Source of the DNA: Cyprinodon diabolis | Lineage: Eukaryota > Chordata > Actinopteri > Cyprinodontiformes > Cyprinodontidae | Length of the DNA: 64,000 nucleotides | Direction: 5' to 3' | Assembly: GCA_030533445.1 (NCBI GenBank) | Contig: CM060080.1 | Span: 6,180,052 to 6,244,051, forward strand | Shown: one piece after another, positions 1 to 11,289 of the stretch | Layout: the number at the start of each line of letters is the position of its first letter | Position numbering within the stretch: position 1 is the stretch's first letter | Position numbers and translations under genes: made by a program | The notes under the pieces: model-generated | Told to the model about the DNA's origin: nothing | What the model saw: the letters and a program-made list of their open reading frames with translations, nothing else | Databases searched by the model: none

Positions 1-1689
1 CAACAATAATAATGTAGTATAATGATGATAATAATAATAAGACTCATACTCAACTCACTGATACTCATACTCACTTATTCACTGATACTCACTAATTCTC
101 ACTCATACTCACTCTCATACTCACTCACTCATACTCAATTCATTCACCCAATCATACTCACTCATTCACTCATACTTACTCACTCATACTCACTCCTCAC
201 TCATACTCATTCACTCATACTCACTAACTCACTCACTCATACCCACTCACTCATACCCACTCACTCACTCATACTAATTGACTCATCCACTCACTCACTC
301 ATTCACTCATACTCACTGACTCATTCACTCACTCCTACTCATTCACTCACTAATACTCACTCACTCACTAATTCACTCACTCATACTCATTCACTCACTA
401 ACTCACTCACTCACTAATTCACTCACTCATACTCACTCACTCAATTCATTCACTCAATCATACACTCATACTCACTCACTCACTCACTCATACTCACTCA
501 CTCATACTCATTCACTCATACTCACTCACTCATCCACTCACTCATACTCACTCATCCACTCGCTCATACTCATTCACTGATACTCACTGATTCATTCACT
601 CACTAATACTCACTCACTCACTACTTCACTCACTCATACTCACTCACTCACTCACTCACTCATACTCACTAATTCACTCACTCACTCAATTCATTCACTC
701 AATCATACTCACTCACTCAATTCATTCACTCAATCATACTCACTCACTCACTCACTCAATTCATTCACTCAATCATACTCACTCACTCATACTCACTCAC
801 TCACACTCACTCATACTCACTCACTCACTCATCCAATCACTCATACTCACTCACTCACTCATCCACTCACTCATACTCACTCATTCTCACTCACTCATAC
901 TCACTCAATCAATTAATTCACTCAATCATACTCACTCACTCATACTCACTCACTCATACACTCACTCATACTCACTGACTCATCAACTCACTCATACTCA
1001 TTCACTCACTCATACTCACTCACTCATTCCCTCATACTCACTCACTCACTCACTGACTCATCCACTCACTCATACTCACTCCTTCACTCACTCATTCACT
1101 CACTCATACTCACTCAATCAATTAATTCACTCAATCATACTCACTCACTCATACTCACTCACTCATACACTCACTCATACTCACTGACTCATCAACTCAC
1201 TCATACTCATTCACTCACTCATACTCACTCACTCATTCCCTCATACTCACTCACTCACTCACTGACTCATCCACTCACTCATACTCACTCCTTCACTCAC
1301 TCATTCACTCACTCATACTCACTCACTCATTCACTCACTCATACTCATTCACTCACACTCACTCACTCACTAATACCCACTCACTCACTCATACTGACTC
1401 ATCCACTCATTGACTCATTCACTCACTAATACTCATTCACTCACTAATACTCACTCACTCACTAATTCACTCACTCACTCAATTCATTCACTCAATCATA
1501 GTCACTCATTCACTCATATTCACTCACTCATACTCACTCACTCACTCATACTCATTCACTCACTCATACTCACTTACTCACTCATTCACTCACTCATTCA
1601 ATTACTGACTGACTCATCCACTCACTCATACTCATTCACTCACTCACTCATACTCACTCCTTCACTCACTCATTCAATCATACTCATTC
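1..1689. repeat. TCAC/TCAT-based tandem satellite array
   Basis: Almost the whole stretch is built from variants of the 4-mers TCAC, TCAT and ATAC arranged as CACTCATACTCACTC-like words. A higher-order unit is visible: the block from about 901 to 1109 is repeated from about 1110 to 1318 with an offset of 209 bases and no difference that I could find. A smaller triplication of an ATTCATTCACTCAATCATA-type word lies around 690-780. Long open frames here only read Ser/Leu/Thr/His repeats and are not genes. The array resumes briefly at 1900-1965. Confidence 0.95.
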
Positions 1690-1899
1690 TGTAGTATCCT
1701 GAGTTAGTTATACTATGCAGTACTACCCCCACGCCACAAGAGGGATTGTATTCCCATGTTAGTTATGGGTGAGCTAAGATATGTCTACAGAGGCAGAAAA
1801 AGTTTGTTGTATGGTTCTGTGAGAGTGTGCAATAAACACACCTAAAAAGGACATGCTTTGGCTGGACGTGGATTTATCATAATTAGACACGTTATCACA
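1690..1899 (+). mobile_element. Probable solo LTR inserted in the tandem array
   Basis: This is a 210-base non-repetitive island inside the array. It starts TGTAGTATCC and ends GTTATCACA, so it has TG...CA ends. It carries an AATAAA signal near 1831 and is flanked on both sides by CATTC (1685-1689 and 1900-1904). That combination is typical of a solo LTR left by recombination of an LTR retrotransposon. The caveat is that CATTC is common in the array, so the target duplication alone is weak evidence. No coding sequence is present. Confidence 0.55.
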
Positions 1900-1965
1900 C
1901 ATTCACTAACTCGTACTCACTCATAATCACCCACTCATTCAATCATACTCATTCACTCACTCAAA
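1900..1965. repeat. Short continuation of the tandem array
   Basis: CATTCACTAACTCGTACTCA-type words resume immediately after the LTR-like island and stop near 1965. This indicates that the island interrupted a once continuous array. Confidence 0.8.
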
Positions 1966-2475
1966 TACTTTTGAGTTTTGGAAATGTTATGATAAAAATC
2001 TTAATATTCACCTCCTTGGTGGGTTTGTGATTTAACTATCTTTACTCACGTTTCCAAAATATATGTTAAAAAGTCACCATATAAGGATGTTTTTTGTCAA
2101 GTGATTTATCCCAATATTTTTCCTCGGTATTTCAAAAATCCTGGTTCCGGCCCTGCTTTGGTGTCCAGGAGGGCAGTTGGAGCTTCTCTCCTCCTGGATG
2201 AAGATCAGGCAGATGCGTGCCTGCCAGCAGCTGTACAATGGAGGGACTGGAGGGGGTGGGGGTGCAAGAACAGCTTGGAAAACCAAACCACTGTAGACTT
2301 TAAGTCTAGATGTATTCCAGCAGCTGGCAGGCAGGCAGACAGACCCTCCCACCCAATAAAACCACAGTGGGGCGAGAAAAATGCTGCTGGAGCTCTGAGA
2401 TCTGCTCACAGTCTGGGAAACAGCGGGTATGTGAAGGGAATAAGAGAATAAAATCAGGTCATTAAAGGCAACATT

Positions 2476-2679
2476 TTATCTTTTTTCATTGGATCTTACA
2501 TGGCGTTTGAGGAGCTGGGAGTCCCGGTAGAACTTTATCCCAAAGGCAGCGAGGGGGGCCCCGCAGACCACCAGCAGGAACCACAAACCTCTTCGGAACC
2601 AGGATCCGGATCCTGGGCTCCTCAGCCCGTTCCTCCGCTCTCTCTCCGGGACTGTTTTATCCACATCTGCGGCCATCAT
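2476..2679 (-). CDS. Candidate small single-pass membrane protein or first exon
   Basis: The open frame encodes 67 aa. A second in-frame ATG one codon downstream has the better context (ATGGCC), so the protein probably starts MAADVDKTVP. Residues about 30-49 (LWFLLVVCGAPLAAFGIKFY) form one hydrophobic membrane segment, preceded by a basic Arg-rich stretch and followed by a basic tail. This resembles small mitochondrial or ER membrane proteins. A potential splice donor (CAT followed by GTAAGA) lies just before the last eight codons, so this may be exon 1 of a gene continuing toward lower coordinates. The region upstream on the minus strand (2680-2880) is fairly GC-rich and promoter-like. I do not recognise the family. 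It could also be a chance ORF. Confidence 0.35.
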   Translation of the reverse strand: MMAADVDKTVPERERRNGLRSPGSGSWFRRGLWFLLVVCGAPLAAFGIKFYRDSQLLKRHVRSNEKR

Positions 2680-3224
2680 CGCCTTCCACCTTCTACTCGG
2701 CTTCAGGAGCGCATTGCAGCCTGAGGAGCTCCTGAAGCCTCAGCAGGCAGAGCCGATAAACAGTCTGCGCCTCTATCCAGCCTCTTCTTGGTGCTAGTAG
2801 CCTCTTATTTCCCACATCCACACTGGAAGCATATGGATGCGGTCACATGCGTCAAGCTGAACCGTTCAACACGACAAACCGGATGGATGAGGGGAGTTTC
2901 AAAATAAAAGCCTCAGTTATAGACAACTAAATTTCTTCATTCTTTGCAGCAAAGGTTGTAGGAAAAAGTCACACAATTTATGATAAGAAACTCAACTTTT
3001 GGTGTTCAAATAAACATTGCTCTCAATATGCAGTTATTACTAACAGGAGGATTAGTAAGAAAATGATGCACATTAAATAATACAAAGGAAAAGTCTAATG
3101 ATGTATTGATACGATTAATATGACAGTGGGTCATTAACTTTTTAATTTTAAACAACATTTAAACAACTTTTTTTAATGATTTATTTTATCTAACTATTCC
3201 TTTTGTTTTGTTTTTGATAACTGT

Positions 3225-3665
3225 CATGTTTTTCCAGTGTAGTCCTGTTTCTCTGACTGTGACTGGCTGGATGTGCTCTCTTCATCCTCTGACATGGCGG
3301 CTGGCTCAGAGCTTGTCTGCCTGGCTGTGTGTTTCCTTTCACAGTTGCTTTTTGTATCTCTGCTTCTGTCTCCTTGAACCCCAGTCGGCCTTGGCAGATG
3401 GCCGCTCACACTGAGCCTGGTTCTGCTGGAGGTTTCTTCCTGTTAAAAGTTTTTTTTTTAAAGAGTTTTTCCTCTACACTGTCGCTACAAGCATGCTTAG
3501 TGTGAGGGATTGCATTTGAGTCAATGAGTCGATGCAATCAACTGGTTTTCCTTAGAAAACTTTGAATCAGTTTGACTGTATGATCTGGTGAACTTTAAAG
3601 TGCCTTGAGATGACATGTGTTGTGAATTGGTGCTACATAGATAAAATTAACTGAATTGAATAAAA
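3225..3665 (+). repeat. Dispersed fish retroelement, copy 1 (plus orientation)
   Basis: The block begins with CAGTGTAGTCCTGTTTCTCT and ends TGCCTTGAGATGACATGTG...ATTGAATAAAAT, a tail type common in fish SINE/LINE 3' ends. The same sequence recurs inverted at 10880-11280, as a shorter minus-oriented copy at 37800-38160, and as a fragment at 5515-5640. Open frames in it are not conserved between copies, so I treat it as non-coding. Confidence 0.8.
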
Positions 3666-4984
3666 TGTGTTGGTTGTAACCAACATGTCTGTATGCCTGA
3701 TTACAACTGAAAACATTCTCATGCCTTCAATTGCATTTTTTCGGTATGTGAGCTGTGTTTGATGCTCTGTCAGTATTTTTTTCGCTGGTGGTAAAGATTC
3801 TCACCAGGTCATAGTCATTCCAAAAAAGTAAAAAAGAAATAAAATAAAAACAATCCACTGGACTTTCTTTCCAAGTTTGAAGATGCTTCACTTCCCATCC
3901 AGGAAGCCTATTCAATTCAAAATGTCTGTCTTGTCAATTCAAATCTTTGTTCTGCTGCTGTTTTCAAAAGTGCTCCACAAATGAAGTTAGAGCGGATTTA
4001 CTTTAGCCACAGACACACCTAAAATTTTCCACTGTGGGACAATTAAGACTATTTTACTTTATTACATTCATTAAGAAGTACTTGTACTGTCCCTCTTTTA
4101 CCAAACATACCTAAGAATCCTAAGTCAACATGCATGAGAAGAGCCTCACAAGCTGTGAACAGCTTCACAATTTAGTGAATGAAGCTGCTGTAGAAATAGA
4201 AAAGCATGGGTTACCACCACTGCAGAGCTCACCCAGAACGGCAGCAAGCTGCAGCAGGTGTGTTTTTAGACTCTGTGAGGCAAAGAGCTTTTAATAATGT
4301 CAAGGACATCAAATAAAAGCTTCTCTCCGAGATAAAACATCAAGAACTGAAATTCTGCAGAAACAACCAGAACTAGGCAACAGAGGACAGAAGTAGAGTT
4401 ATATTTTGTGTAGAAAGTAATGAGAAAAGCTGACAGGGTAATCCTAAAATCATCTCAATCATTATATGTCAAAAATCATATCAATAAGTCGATACTTAAA
4501 ACAAAATGCTGGCAAAGAAGCACCTCGTCACAAGACAACAGGAGTAACAAATGTCTCGGTCAATAATTTAAATGCCAAATGATGAGATACACACATAGGG
4601 AATAAACAGAACCAGGTCATCTGATTTTCTGTTTTGCTTTGAAAATAAACCGGAAGTTATCTTTATATTGACCTAAATAAAAATGTCTAACTTGCAAAGC
4701 TGGCATAGGACCCATATTTAAAGGGGCAGGGTCTTATTGGTCATCCAAAGAATGCCTCAACAAGCTTCAATTACACGTTTTGGTGCCAGAAAGAGAACTG
4801 ATGTTATTCTTTAAACTATTTGTCCACAGTTCAGCAAGGGTACACATTCCTTTATAATCCTGCAGAAATAAACGTTTGAGAATACCACACTCTGCAAATA
4901 TGGCATTAAAATAAAAATAAAATGTGAGTGTGATTTTTTATAATGGAAAACTGTTTGCTTTGAGCACTATTAACTATAAACTCC
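3666..4984. other. Intergenic stretch, nothing recognisable
   Basis: This is AT-rich sequence without convincing exons. A short CCACTGTGGGACAATTAAGA motif near 4030 resembles an L2-type LINE tail, but nothing around it can be assigned. Confidence 0.5.
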
Positions 4985-5115
4985 TCAGATTGAGGCTTTG
5001 TGGAAGGGAGGACAGAAGAAAAGTGCTGCAGAGCCTGAGGAGCCTGTAGCTCTGAACCAAGCTGCTCTGGTCAGATGAGACCAAAATGGAGCTTTCTGTT
5101 AAGCACAGTGTGGTG
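4985..5115 (+). mobile_element. Tc1-like transposase remnant
   Basis: The words AAGCTGCTCTGGTCAGATGA and GACCAAAATGGAGCTTTCTG match the segment just after the first catalytic region of fish Tc1-like transposases (LWSDETK...E/F). The homology is short and ends in a G-run near 5115. No terminal repeats are visible. Confidence 0.55.
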
Positions 5116-5514
5116 GGGGGGGGAATCAATCTGCTATTAATTCCCTTTTACATATATATTGATTTATGAGTGCTGATTTTCATTAATTCAGGCCTCAGTG
5201 CTACAAGGTGTCTAATGGAGAAGAGCTGTTTATCCTATTAGGGAGGTTTGGGGTTACAAACAATAGTTCTCATAACAAAGTAGACTGTTTCTCATTTCAT
5301 AACATTATTTCAATCTGAAAAACTTGCACAAAGAGAAAAGACAATTAGGAGAAATTTATTGATAAAATTACTTATTCTTTGGCGCTCAGACCTCGGCAGG
5401 AAACATAGCGCTTCATTTTGATAGATATGCATCAACAGGAGCAATGAAAGGGGCTGTTTCCCCCCAGGCCTGAAACTGGTGGTGAAGTACACAGCTTGAA
5501 AGATCCTGTCCATG

Positions 5515-5640
5515 ATTAGCAAGCATGAAGCGACAGTGGGGAGGAAAAACTCCCCTTTGGGAAGAAACCTCTGGCAGAACCAGGCTCAACATGGCGGTCT
5601 TCTGCGGCTAAGATGAGACAGGGAACGCAGTAAGAGTCCA
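5515..5640 (-). repeat. Fragment of the 3225-type dispersed retroelement
   Basis: It contains GGAGGAAAAACTCCCCTTTG, AACCTCTGGCAGAACCAGGC and TCAACATGGCGGTCTTCTGC. These correspond to the middle of the element seen at 3225-3665 and 37800-38160, here diverged and truncated on both sides. Confidence 0.65.
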
Positions 5641-6556
5641 GGAGGGATTACACTCTGATGAAGCTTTAACTACGAAGGTCATCCGCCGCCTGCGCACAGG
5701 AGCAGACGAGTGCGTATCAGAGGCCTTTTAAGATGAACTTTGGATGCCGATCGGCGTTCGTGGAGGTGTGGTTCAAAGCTGATTGGCTGAGTCGTAGGTA
5801 GATGTAGGAGAGCAATCAGTTTCTTCAGTTGAACTGCCGCCTAGGCTCCATGTGTCGTTTCCAACTGTAATTGTTTAGGTAACGGTATGTGGAAACCTTC
5901 ACAGCCTTTCTTTAGGGTTTAAATAATGGAATAATATCCATTTCTTATTTCAAGGACAAAATTACTGGTTCCATCTGCAGATCATCTTATTTGCCAGTTC
6001 TAAGATCAAATACAATCTTTTTCATTGTGAGCACTTGTATTGGATTTGAAGTGAAGAGAAAGTATCTGTAAAATGCAATCTGAAAAGAAAGCAAATTGTA
6101 AAACTGAATCTGGAAAAAAATGAGAAAGTAATTTAAGCAATAAAATCTGAGTAGACAGTAAAGTTACTCCAAAACATTTTTGTTATTAAGTTTTATTTCT
6201 GGATTGAATATTTTTAAACACATTTCCATTTACAAAACCCATTCCTTGGTTGCAATTACAATGGAAAATAATATTATGCTCGATACAATTCAGGACTTAG
6301 CAGCAGTGCATAGAAATCCTGACTTCCCCTCACATCCACCTGCAGAACAATCCCGCCTGAGGAATCCGCTACAAACATGAACCAATATGATGTTTATTAT
6401 TCCGTATTTGTTCAGTCATGCACATGTTTACATGACTAAACATTGTCAAAACATAGGCCATCACAAAAATGCATTCATCAATGCACCTGGCTTTGTGACG
6501 TAACTGAATAACAGCAGCAGACGCCACGGTCCAGTATGCATTAACCTAAACAGCTT

Positions 6557-6683
6557 TCAGTCCATTTCCTCCTCCATAGGCTGCGTCCTCACTTCAATGG
6601 TTTTTGGAGGGATGTAGGAGCCCATTCCTGCAGCCCGCTCTGCCTCAGCCTGTGTGTAAGGCTCCTCTCTGAGCTGCTTTAAC
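6557..6683 (-). CDS. znf593: znf593 coding exon 3 with stop
   Basis: The acceptor is TCTGCAG. The exon encodes the conserved [20 protein letters not shown] block and an acidic end, with stop TGA at 6559-6557. A possible minus-strand AATAAA lies near 6392. Confidence 0.92.
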
Positions 6684-9600
6684 CTGCAGACACAGCGACA
6701 GGTGAGAGACCACGCTCCAGCAATCCCAAATGCTTCTCCTGATGTTTTCTTTGCCGACCGGAACCTACCGTTTCTTGTGCACTTTGGTCTTGAAATGCTC
6801 TTTCAATGATCTCATGTCAACAAAGTATCTCCTACAAGACATAGGGTCAAAATGAATTAAAAGGGTTAAAATGGCTTTAATGTTGTGATTAAACTTCTGC
6901 ATTTAATCTCAATAAATCCCAATAACCAGAAGACAGATATAAATTGAAGAACACACTGTAGTCTATATGGGAGCATAAAAGGGGCAAAGGTCAAGAAAAA
7001 CATATTAGGACAAAAAACAAGAAATAATGCATCTTATAAATAGACATTTTACACAGGGTTCCTACAGCATAAGGCAAGTTAAATTTAAGACTTTTTAATG
7101 CCACTTAAAATCAAAATTTAAGACCAAATTTACAAGAAACACAAGAAAAACCTGCTTGCGACAACTTAACCCAAAGGTTTATTTTAACTTAAACCACTGC
7201 ACTAATGTTTCAAATTTTGAAAACCTTCCCATACAGCAAGAAAGCTAAAAACACACAAATGACAGATATATTTAACAATTATTTAACTGAATTCACAAAC
7301 TTTGTTTTAGCAGGGAACAAAACAAATCAGTTTTAAAGCCACAACATAACCAGTGCTAAGTCTTTTTTGCAGCTATTTTTCTTTGTATGGTTTTCTTAGT
7401 ATGTTTGATTTGGTGATAAGTGGAGGCGTTGCAGAGACAAGGGTGGAACTAAACTGAGAAATACCGGCTGTTTCTCTGTAACTCCATTTTGACGCTTTGT
7501 GTTTCGTGCTTCGCATGTGTGACTCCACTGCCTTAATTCCCATCGTTCCGAGCTTGAATGACTTCTTGCACAAAATCCACTGAGCCTCATGTATGTTCCC
7601 TGGTTTTAGCCATGGGGAAAACTCTTGGCTGGAGACAATTTCGTTACATTTACACTTGCTCATATTTTCCAGACAAAAAGTTAATGGCGCATCTCCCAAA
7701 TGTCCCGGCCGAAACAACGCTTTTATTGGTTCCGCTATCGGGACGGAACCAATAATGGCGAGCCGTTATTTTTTTTTTTATAATAAAAAAAAATAAATCA
7801 GATTTTAATGTCTTATTTAGATTACAAAAATAAATTGTAATAACAAAAATAATCCTATTTATGATGTTTTAAAAATTAAGACCTACAAAAGATTTTTAAT
7901 ACCATTTTAATACCAATTAAGGCCTTAGTTTTATTTTGAAGAATTCAACGCCTTTTAAGACTTTTTAAGGACCCGTGGGATCCCTGTTTATATTTTCAAA
8001 TTTAAAAAAAGATAAAAATAAGTTAGACATGATAAAAATAACTCAAAGTTAGCCTAAATGGGGAAGCAAGAAAAACAGTTTTTTTTTATCCTAATTTAAA
8101 GGACTATAACAGGTTAGAGAGAAGAAAAAAAAGCCCTTTATAGAGGTATTAGTTTAAATCCAGCACCAAATAAGATAAATGAATTAATAATTTCAATTTA
8201 TTCTTTCAAACAATTCTCCCCATCTTTTATTGCATCTTAAAAAGTTATAATTACACGTTTAAAGGCTGAAATTGTCTGATTTTTCAGCTTGATACCTTAA
8301 ATTAATAGAAATATTTAACAGCGTCTGACCTGCAGATTTCGATCAAAGCTGATAAATGTTTAAAAAAGAACAGTTATTTTCTGCTCTTCAGTAATCCTAC
8401 ACTGTTTTACAGAAAGCCAATTTTTCCAGCTTTTTCAGTGCTTTACATGGATTTTAACACTCATGCATGAATTATGATAAACTCAGTTAGGATGTTTTTA
8501 CTGATTTTATACATCCTTAGGAATGGAAAACAAGGTCTGGAGGAAAAAAAACAATTTTCTATCTTTATTGTAAAGATAAAAATGTATCTGTCTACTCATG
8601 CATGCATTTCATACTATAATAAAAATATACCAACAAAGTAGTTGTAATTTAGTTTTACACTTCTATAGGAGCCATTTGTAGTTCGGTGTTCGGGCAAAGT
8701 TTTAGTCTATTTTACTTTGTGTCAATACGTTGGTTTGGTTTAGTGGCGGTATTTGGTTTGTATGTGAATTGTTTCTCCGACCTATATTCTTGCTCTAACG
8801 CTGGTGGTGCTGTGGGTAAAATCTATGTAAATGTCACGTAAGGGCAGTGAGTGAAGGGTGGGGGAAGGTCACTGTTTTTTACCGCTCTCGGTTTATATTC
8901 TGGTTTGCCTCATTGTATCCACATATTGATCAATATTACAATTTCCTTTGCTTTCTGCTATAGACCGCCACCCAGGAATTTGGATGGCATTCAGGGTTCA
9001 GTGTGTGCATAATAAAGGAGGGCGTTCCCAAACGCATCTCCCAGTCTGGACATTGCCTTTTGAGCGCATCAGCACCTAGATTTCCCACACCCAGAAGCCA
9101 CAAAAATTAGTCAATTTGATGGTTGCTACAAGTTGTAATAATGATAATAATAATGGTGGTTCCTCTGCTCTACTGTAGAAACCCAAATAGCTGAGGTGTT
9201 TGGTCTTTTGACCTGTGTGTCAGCCATCTTGGTTCCACTGACTTTTTTTTATTTTTTTATTGCAATGATCAACAAATGGGAAATTTTCTGCAAGTGATGT
9301 GCAATAGCTTCCACTAAATTGGACTATATGCTATATATAAATTCCCAAAACTGAAGATAACTATATATATATATATATATGTGTGTAGTAAATTTCTGTA
9401 CTGTGAGATTAAAAAAGTTAAATTATTATTATTATTTGTCCTCTATAATATAAAAAGAAAGGATTATACAAAAGATAGCAATAAAGCAGAGAGAAAAACA
9501 TGGCATAAGGGCATTTAAACTCTGAGATAATATGGAAATACTAAGATTTTTCTACATTTTTCCAGACCTGGAGAAAAATGTATACTGTCCAATGATCAAT

Positions 9601-9839
9601 AACACTCAGGGAAGCCTGAGCAGAGGATCCAGCACTTACGAGCAGTGCAGGCAGTAATGTTGCGCACATCCCGTCACGTCGTAGTCCACCTCCTGATGCA
9701 GCAGTTTGGCTGCAGTCTCTGGCTTCATGTCGGAGTGGATCTGGTCCAGATCTTTGGTTCTCCGCTTCGTTTTCCACTTCTTTGAGATGTTCTTCTTCCT
9801 GCCGTTGTTATGGTTTCCCGTTTGTTTGGACTTCCCCAT
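6557..9839 (-). CDS. znf593: Zinc finger protein 593 (Bud20-type), complete, three coding exons
   Basis: The coding sequence joins 9839-9640, 6831-6769 and 6683-6557 on the minus strand (200+63+127 nt, 129 aa plus stop), with GT-AG introns and matching phases. The N-terminus [11 protein letters not shown] is followed by a basic stretch and the family signature DLDQIHSDM. Then comes a single C2H2 finger of the C-x2-C-x12-H-x5-H dsRNA-binding (JAZ) type, split by intron 1, then KQL...[17 protein letters not shown] and an acidic tail. Length and order match vertebrate ZNF593 (about 134 aa in human). Family knowledge: it is the orthologue of yeast Bud20, a nucleolar/nuclear shuttling factor for 60S ribosomal subunit export, and the human protein was reported to modulate Oct-2 DNA binding. 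Intron 1 (2.8 kb) carries a hAT-like insertion. The start ATG is the first in a compact 5' exon and aligns with the family start. Confidence 0.95.
6769..6831 (-). CDS. znf593: znf593 coding exon 2
   Basis: This is a 63-nt exon with acceptor TTGTAG. It encodes [20 protein letters not shown], which holds the two finger histidines. The donor is GTAGGT. Confidence 0.92.
7054..7986 (-). mobile_element. hAT-like non-autonomous element, copy A (in znf593 intron 1)
   Basis: It is bounded by CAGGGTTCCTACAGC on the left and GGACCCGTGGGATCCCTG on the right and flanked by TTTACA / TTTATA (6 bp, 5 of 6 identical). Copies B (29871-30794) and C (60822-62223) are in the opposite orientation. The minus strand reads a short ORF with [19 protein letters not shown] and RSTKHKAS, resembling half of a BED zinc finger (one Cys and two His, with the first Cys apparently lost). 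The rest of a transposase is absent, so this is an internally deleted copy. Confidence 0.8.
7987..9639. other. Rest of znf593 intron 1
   Basis: AT-rich intron with no exon signals. A (TA)n microsatellite lies at 9361-9380 and a LINE-tail-like AAATTTCTGTACTGTGAGAT follows at about 9390. Confidence 0.6.
9640..9839 (-). CDS. znf593: znf593 coding exon 1
   Basis: It encodes the basic N-terminus and the first two finger cysteines (YCLHC). It ends in phase 2 with donor GTAAGT at 9639. Confidence 0.93.
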
Positions 9840-10431
9840 GTCGGATAGAGCAGAACTGGATGAAATAAGAAAAGAAAACATACTTTACATTTAAAAAAAA
9901 CAGCTGGGAACATGACGTCATGATCAAAGCGTACGTGTTTAAAGGACTAAAAATTAGCTTCAAATCAGCCTTATGGGCTCAGAAATATCATCCTTACGTA
10001 AAGCTTCAGATATAAACTAGAAGATTGTTTAATTACGGAAAAATAAAAGGCAATTTGATGATAAACACCTCCTTATGGGACCGAATGTCAGACTTCGCCT
10101 CTTTGCACGTGCAGCAGGGGAAGAAGAGAAGCACTTCCGGGTTAATACTGTAATTCACTCTTTTACCTGTAGAGGGCGCTAAGAGAGGGTTTTTGAAGTT
10201 GAAAGTAAATTCTAAAATATAAAAAGTCAAACATTAAATCAAATTAAACCTTTAATTCAGGTAGGATTACAAAAATAATTTCAAAATGCCAGAGGACTGA
10301 GAGATCAGAATATTTTGATAAAATTCAAACTTTATTGAAATTTATCAGTTTACATACATTTATTTAGTATCTGTTAGAACTGCTTTTTAGCAATGGGTAT
10401 GTGGCATCTTTCCACAAGCTTCTTACTATAG

Positions 10432-10611
10432 TTTCATGAAATTCAGCTCATTCCCTCTAAAAGTACAGGCATCTATATTCGTCGTTGGATTGCCAACTTG
10501 AAGAGGGAGGATTTGCCATCGAACTTCTGGCCAGAGAAAAAACACGTAATATGTAGCCAACATTTGGAAGAAGAATGTTTTCAAGATGACTTGGATAATA
10601 GCGCGTTGTGA
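10432..10611 (+). pseudogene. THAP-domain fragment
   Basis: One plus frame reads FHEIQLIPSKSTG, then IRRWIANLKRED, then FWPEKKHVICSQHLEEECFQ, ending at TGA 10609-10611. The core invariant Trp, the C-x2-H pair (CSQH) and the ECF motif fit the C-terminal two-thirds of a THAP (C2CH) DNA-binding domain. The first Cys pair is missing. A stop lies just upstream, but a TTACTATAG acceptor-like site precedes the homology, so it might be an internal exon. Either a decayed THAP gene or a P-element-type transposon remnant would fit. Confidence 0.5.
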
Positions 10612-10879
10612 CAAACACCAGATACAGCACTGGGACTTGATTAACAGCCGATACCGCACCGTGACGTCACAAACCGGTAGGTGGCAGTAGTGTTCTTTGA
10701 CGAACATGGATGCCCCCAGTAAAGCACATTCAAATGAAAATTACTCTGAATTAAAAACACTTATCATTTATTGAACAGTATGGAATAATTTCATATTTAA
10801 AGTATTTTTAGGAGTTTGAATCCAGAAGGGCTGAATACACCCAACATGATTTTCTGCAAGGGGATTTGCAGAAATGATC

Positions 10880-11285
10880 TCAATTCAGTTTATTTCCATA
10901 GCGCCAATTCCCAACACGTCATCTCAAGGCACTTTACAGTTCACCAGATAATACAGTCAAAAACCAGTTAATTGCATCGACTCATTGACTCGGATGCGAT
11001 CCCTCACACTAAGCAAGAGAAACCTCCAGCAGAACCAGGCTCAGTATGAGTGGGGTTCAAGGAGACAGAAGCAGAGATACAAAAAACAGCTGTAAAAGGC
11101 GGGCCCGTCCAGGAAACACACAGCCATGCTGACAAGCTCTGAGCCAACTCCCATGCCAGAGGATGAAGAGAGCACATCCAGCCAGTCACAGTCAGAGAAA
11201 CAGCACTACACTGGAAAACAGGCCGATCTCCAACATTATGACACATATAAAAGAAAACATGACAGTTACCAAAAAACAAAACAAA
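10880..11285 (-). repeat. Dispersed fish retroelement, copy 2 (inverted)
   Basis: This is the reverse complement of the 3225-3665 element. It begins AATTCAGTTTATTTCCATAG and contains CATCTCAAGGCACTTTACAG, CAGCAGAACCAGGCTCAGTA-like words and GTCAGAGAAACAGCACTACA. It is about as long as copy 1. Confidence 0.8.
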
Positions 11286-11289
11286 ACGA

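Noticed and set aside
1..1689. CRISPR-like array of repeats
   Set aside because: Units are contiguous 4-mer variants without unique spacers, in a vertebrate genome.
22..1694. Long plus-strand open frames in the satellite
   Set aside because: They translate only to Ser/Leu/Thr/His repeats of the 4-mer array; no gene signals.
2074..2451. Overlapping 111-aa and 116-aa frames on opposite strands
   Set aside because: No domain, biased composition, no start context or splice support.
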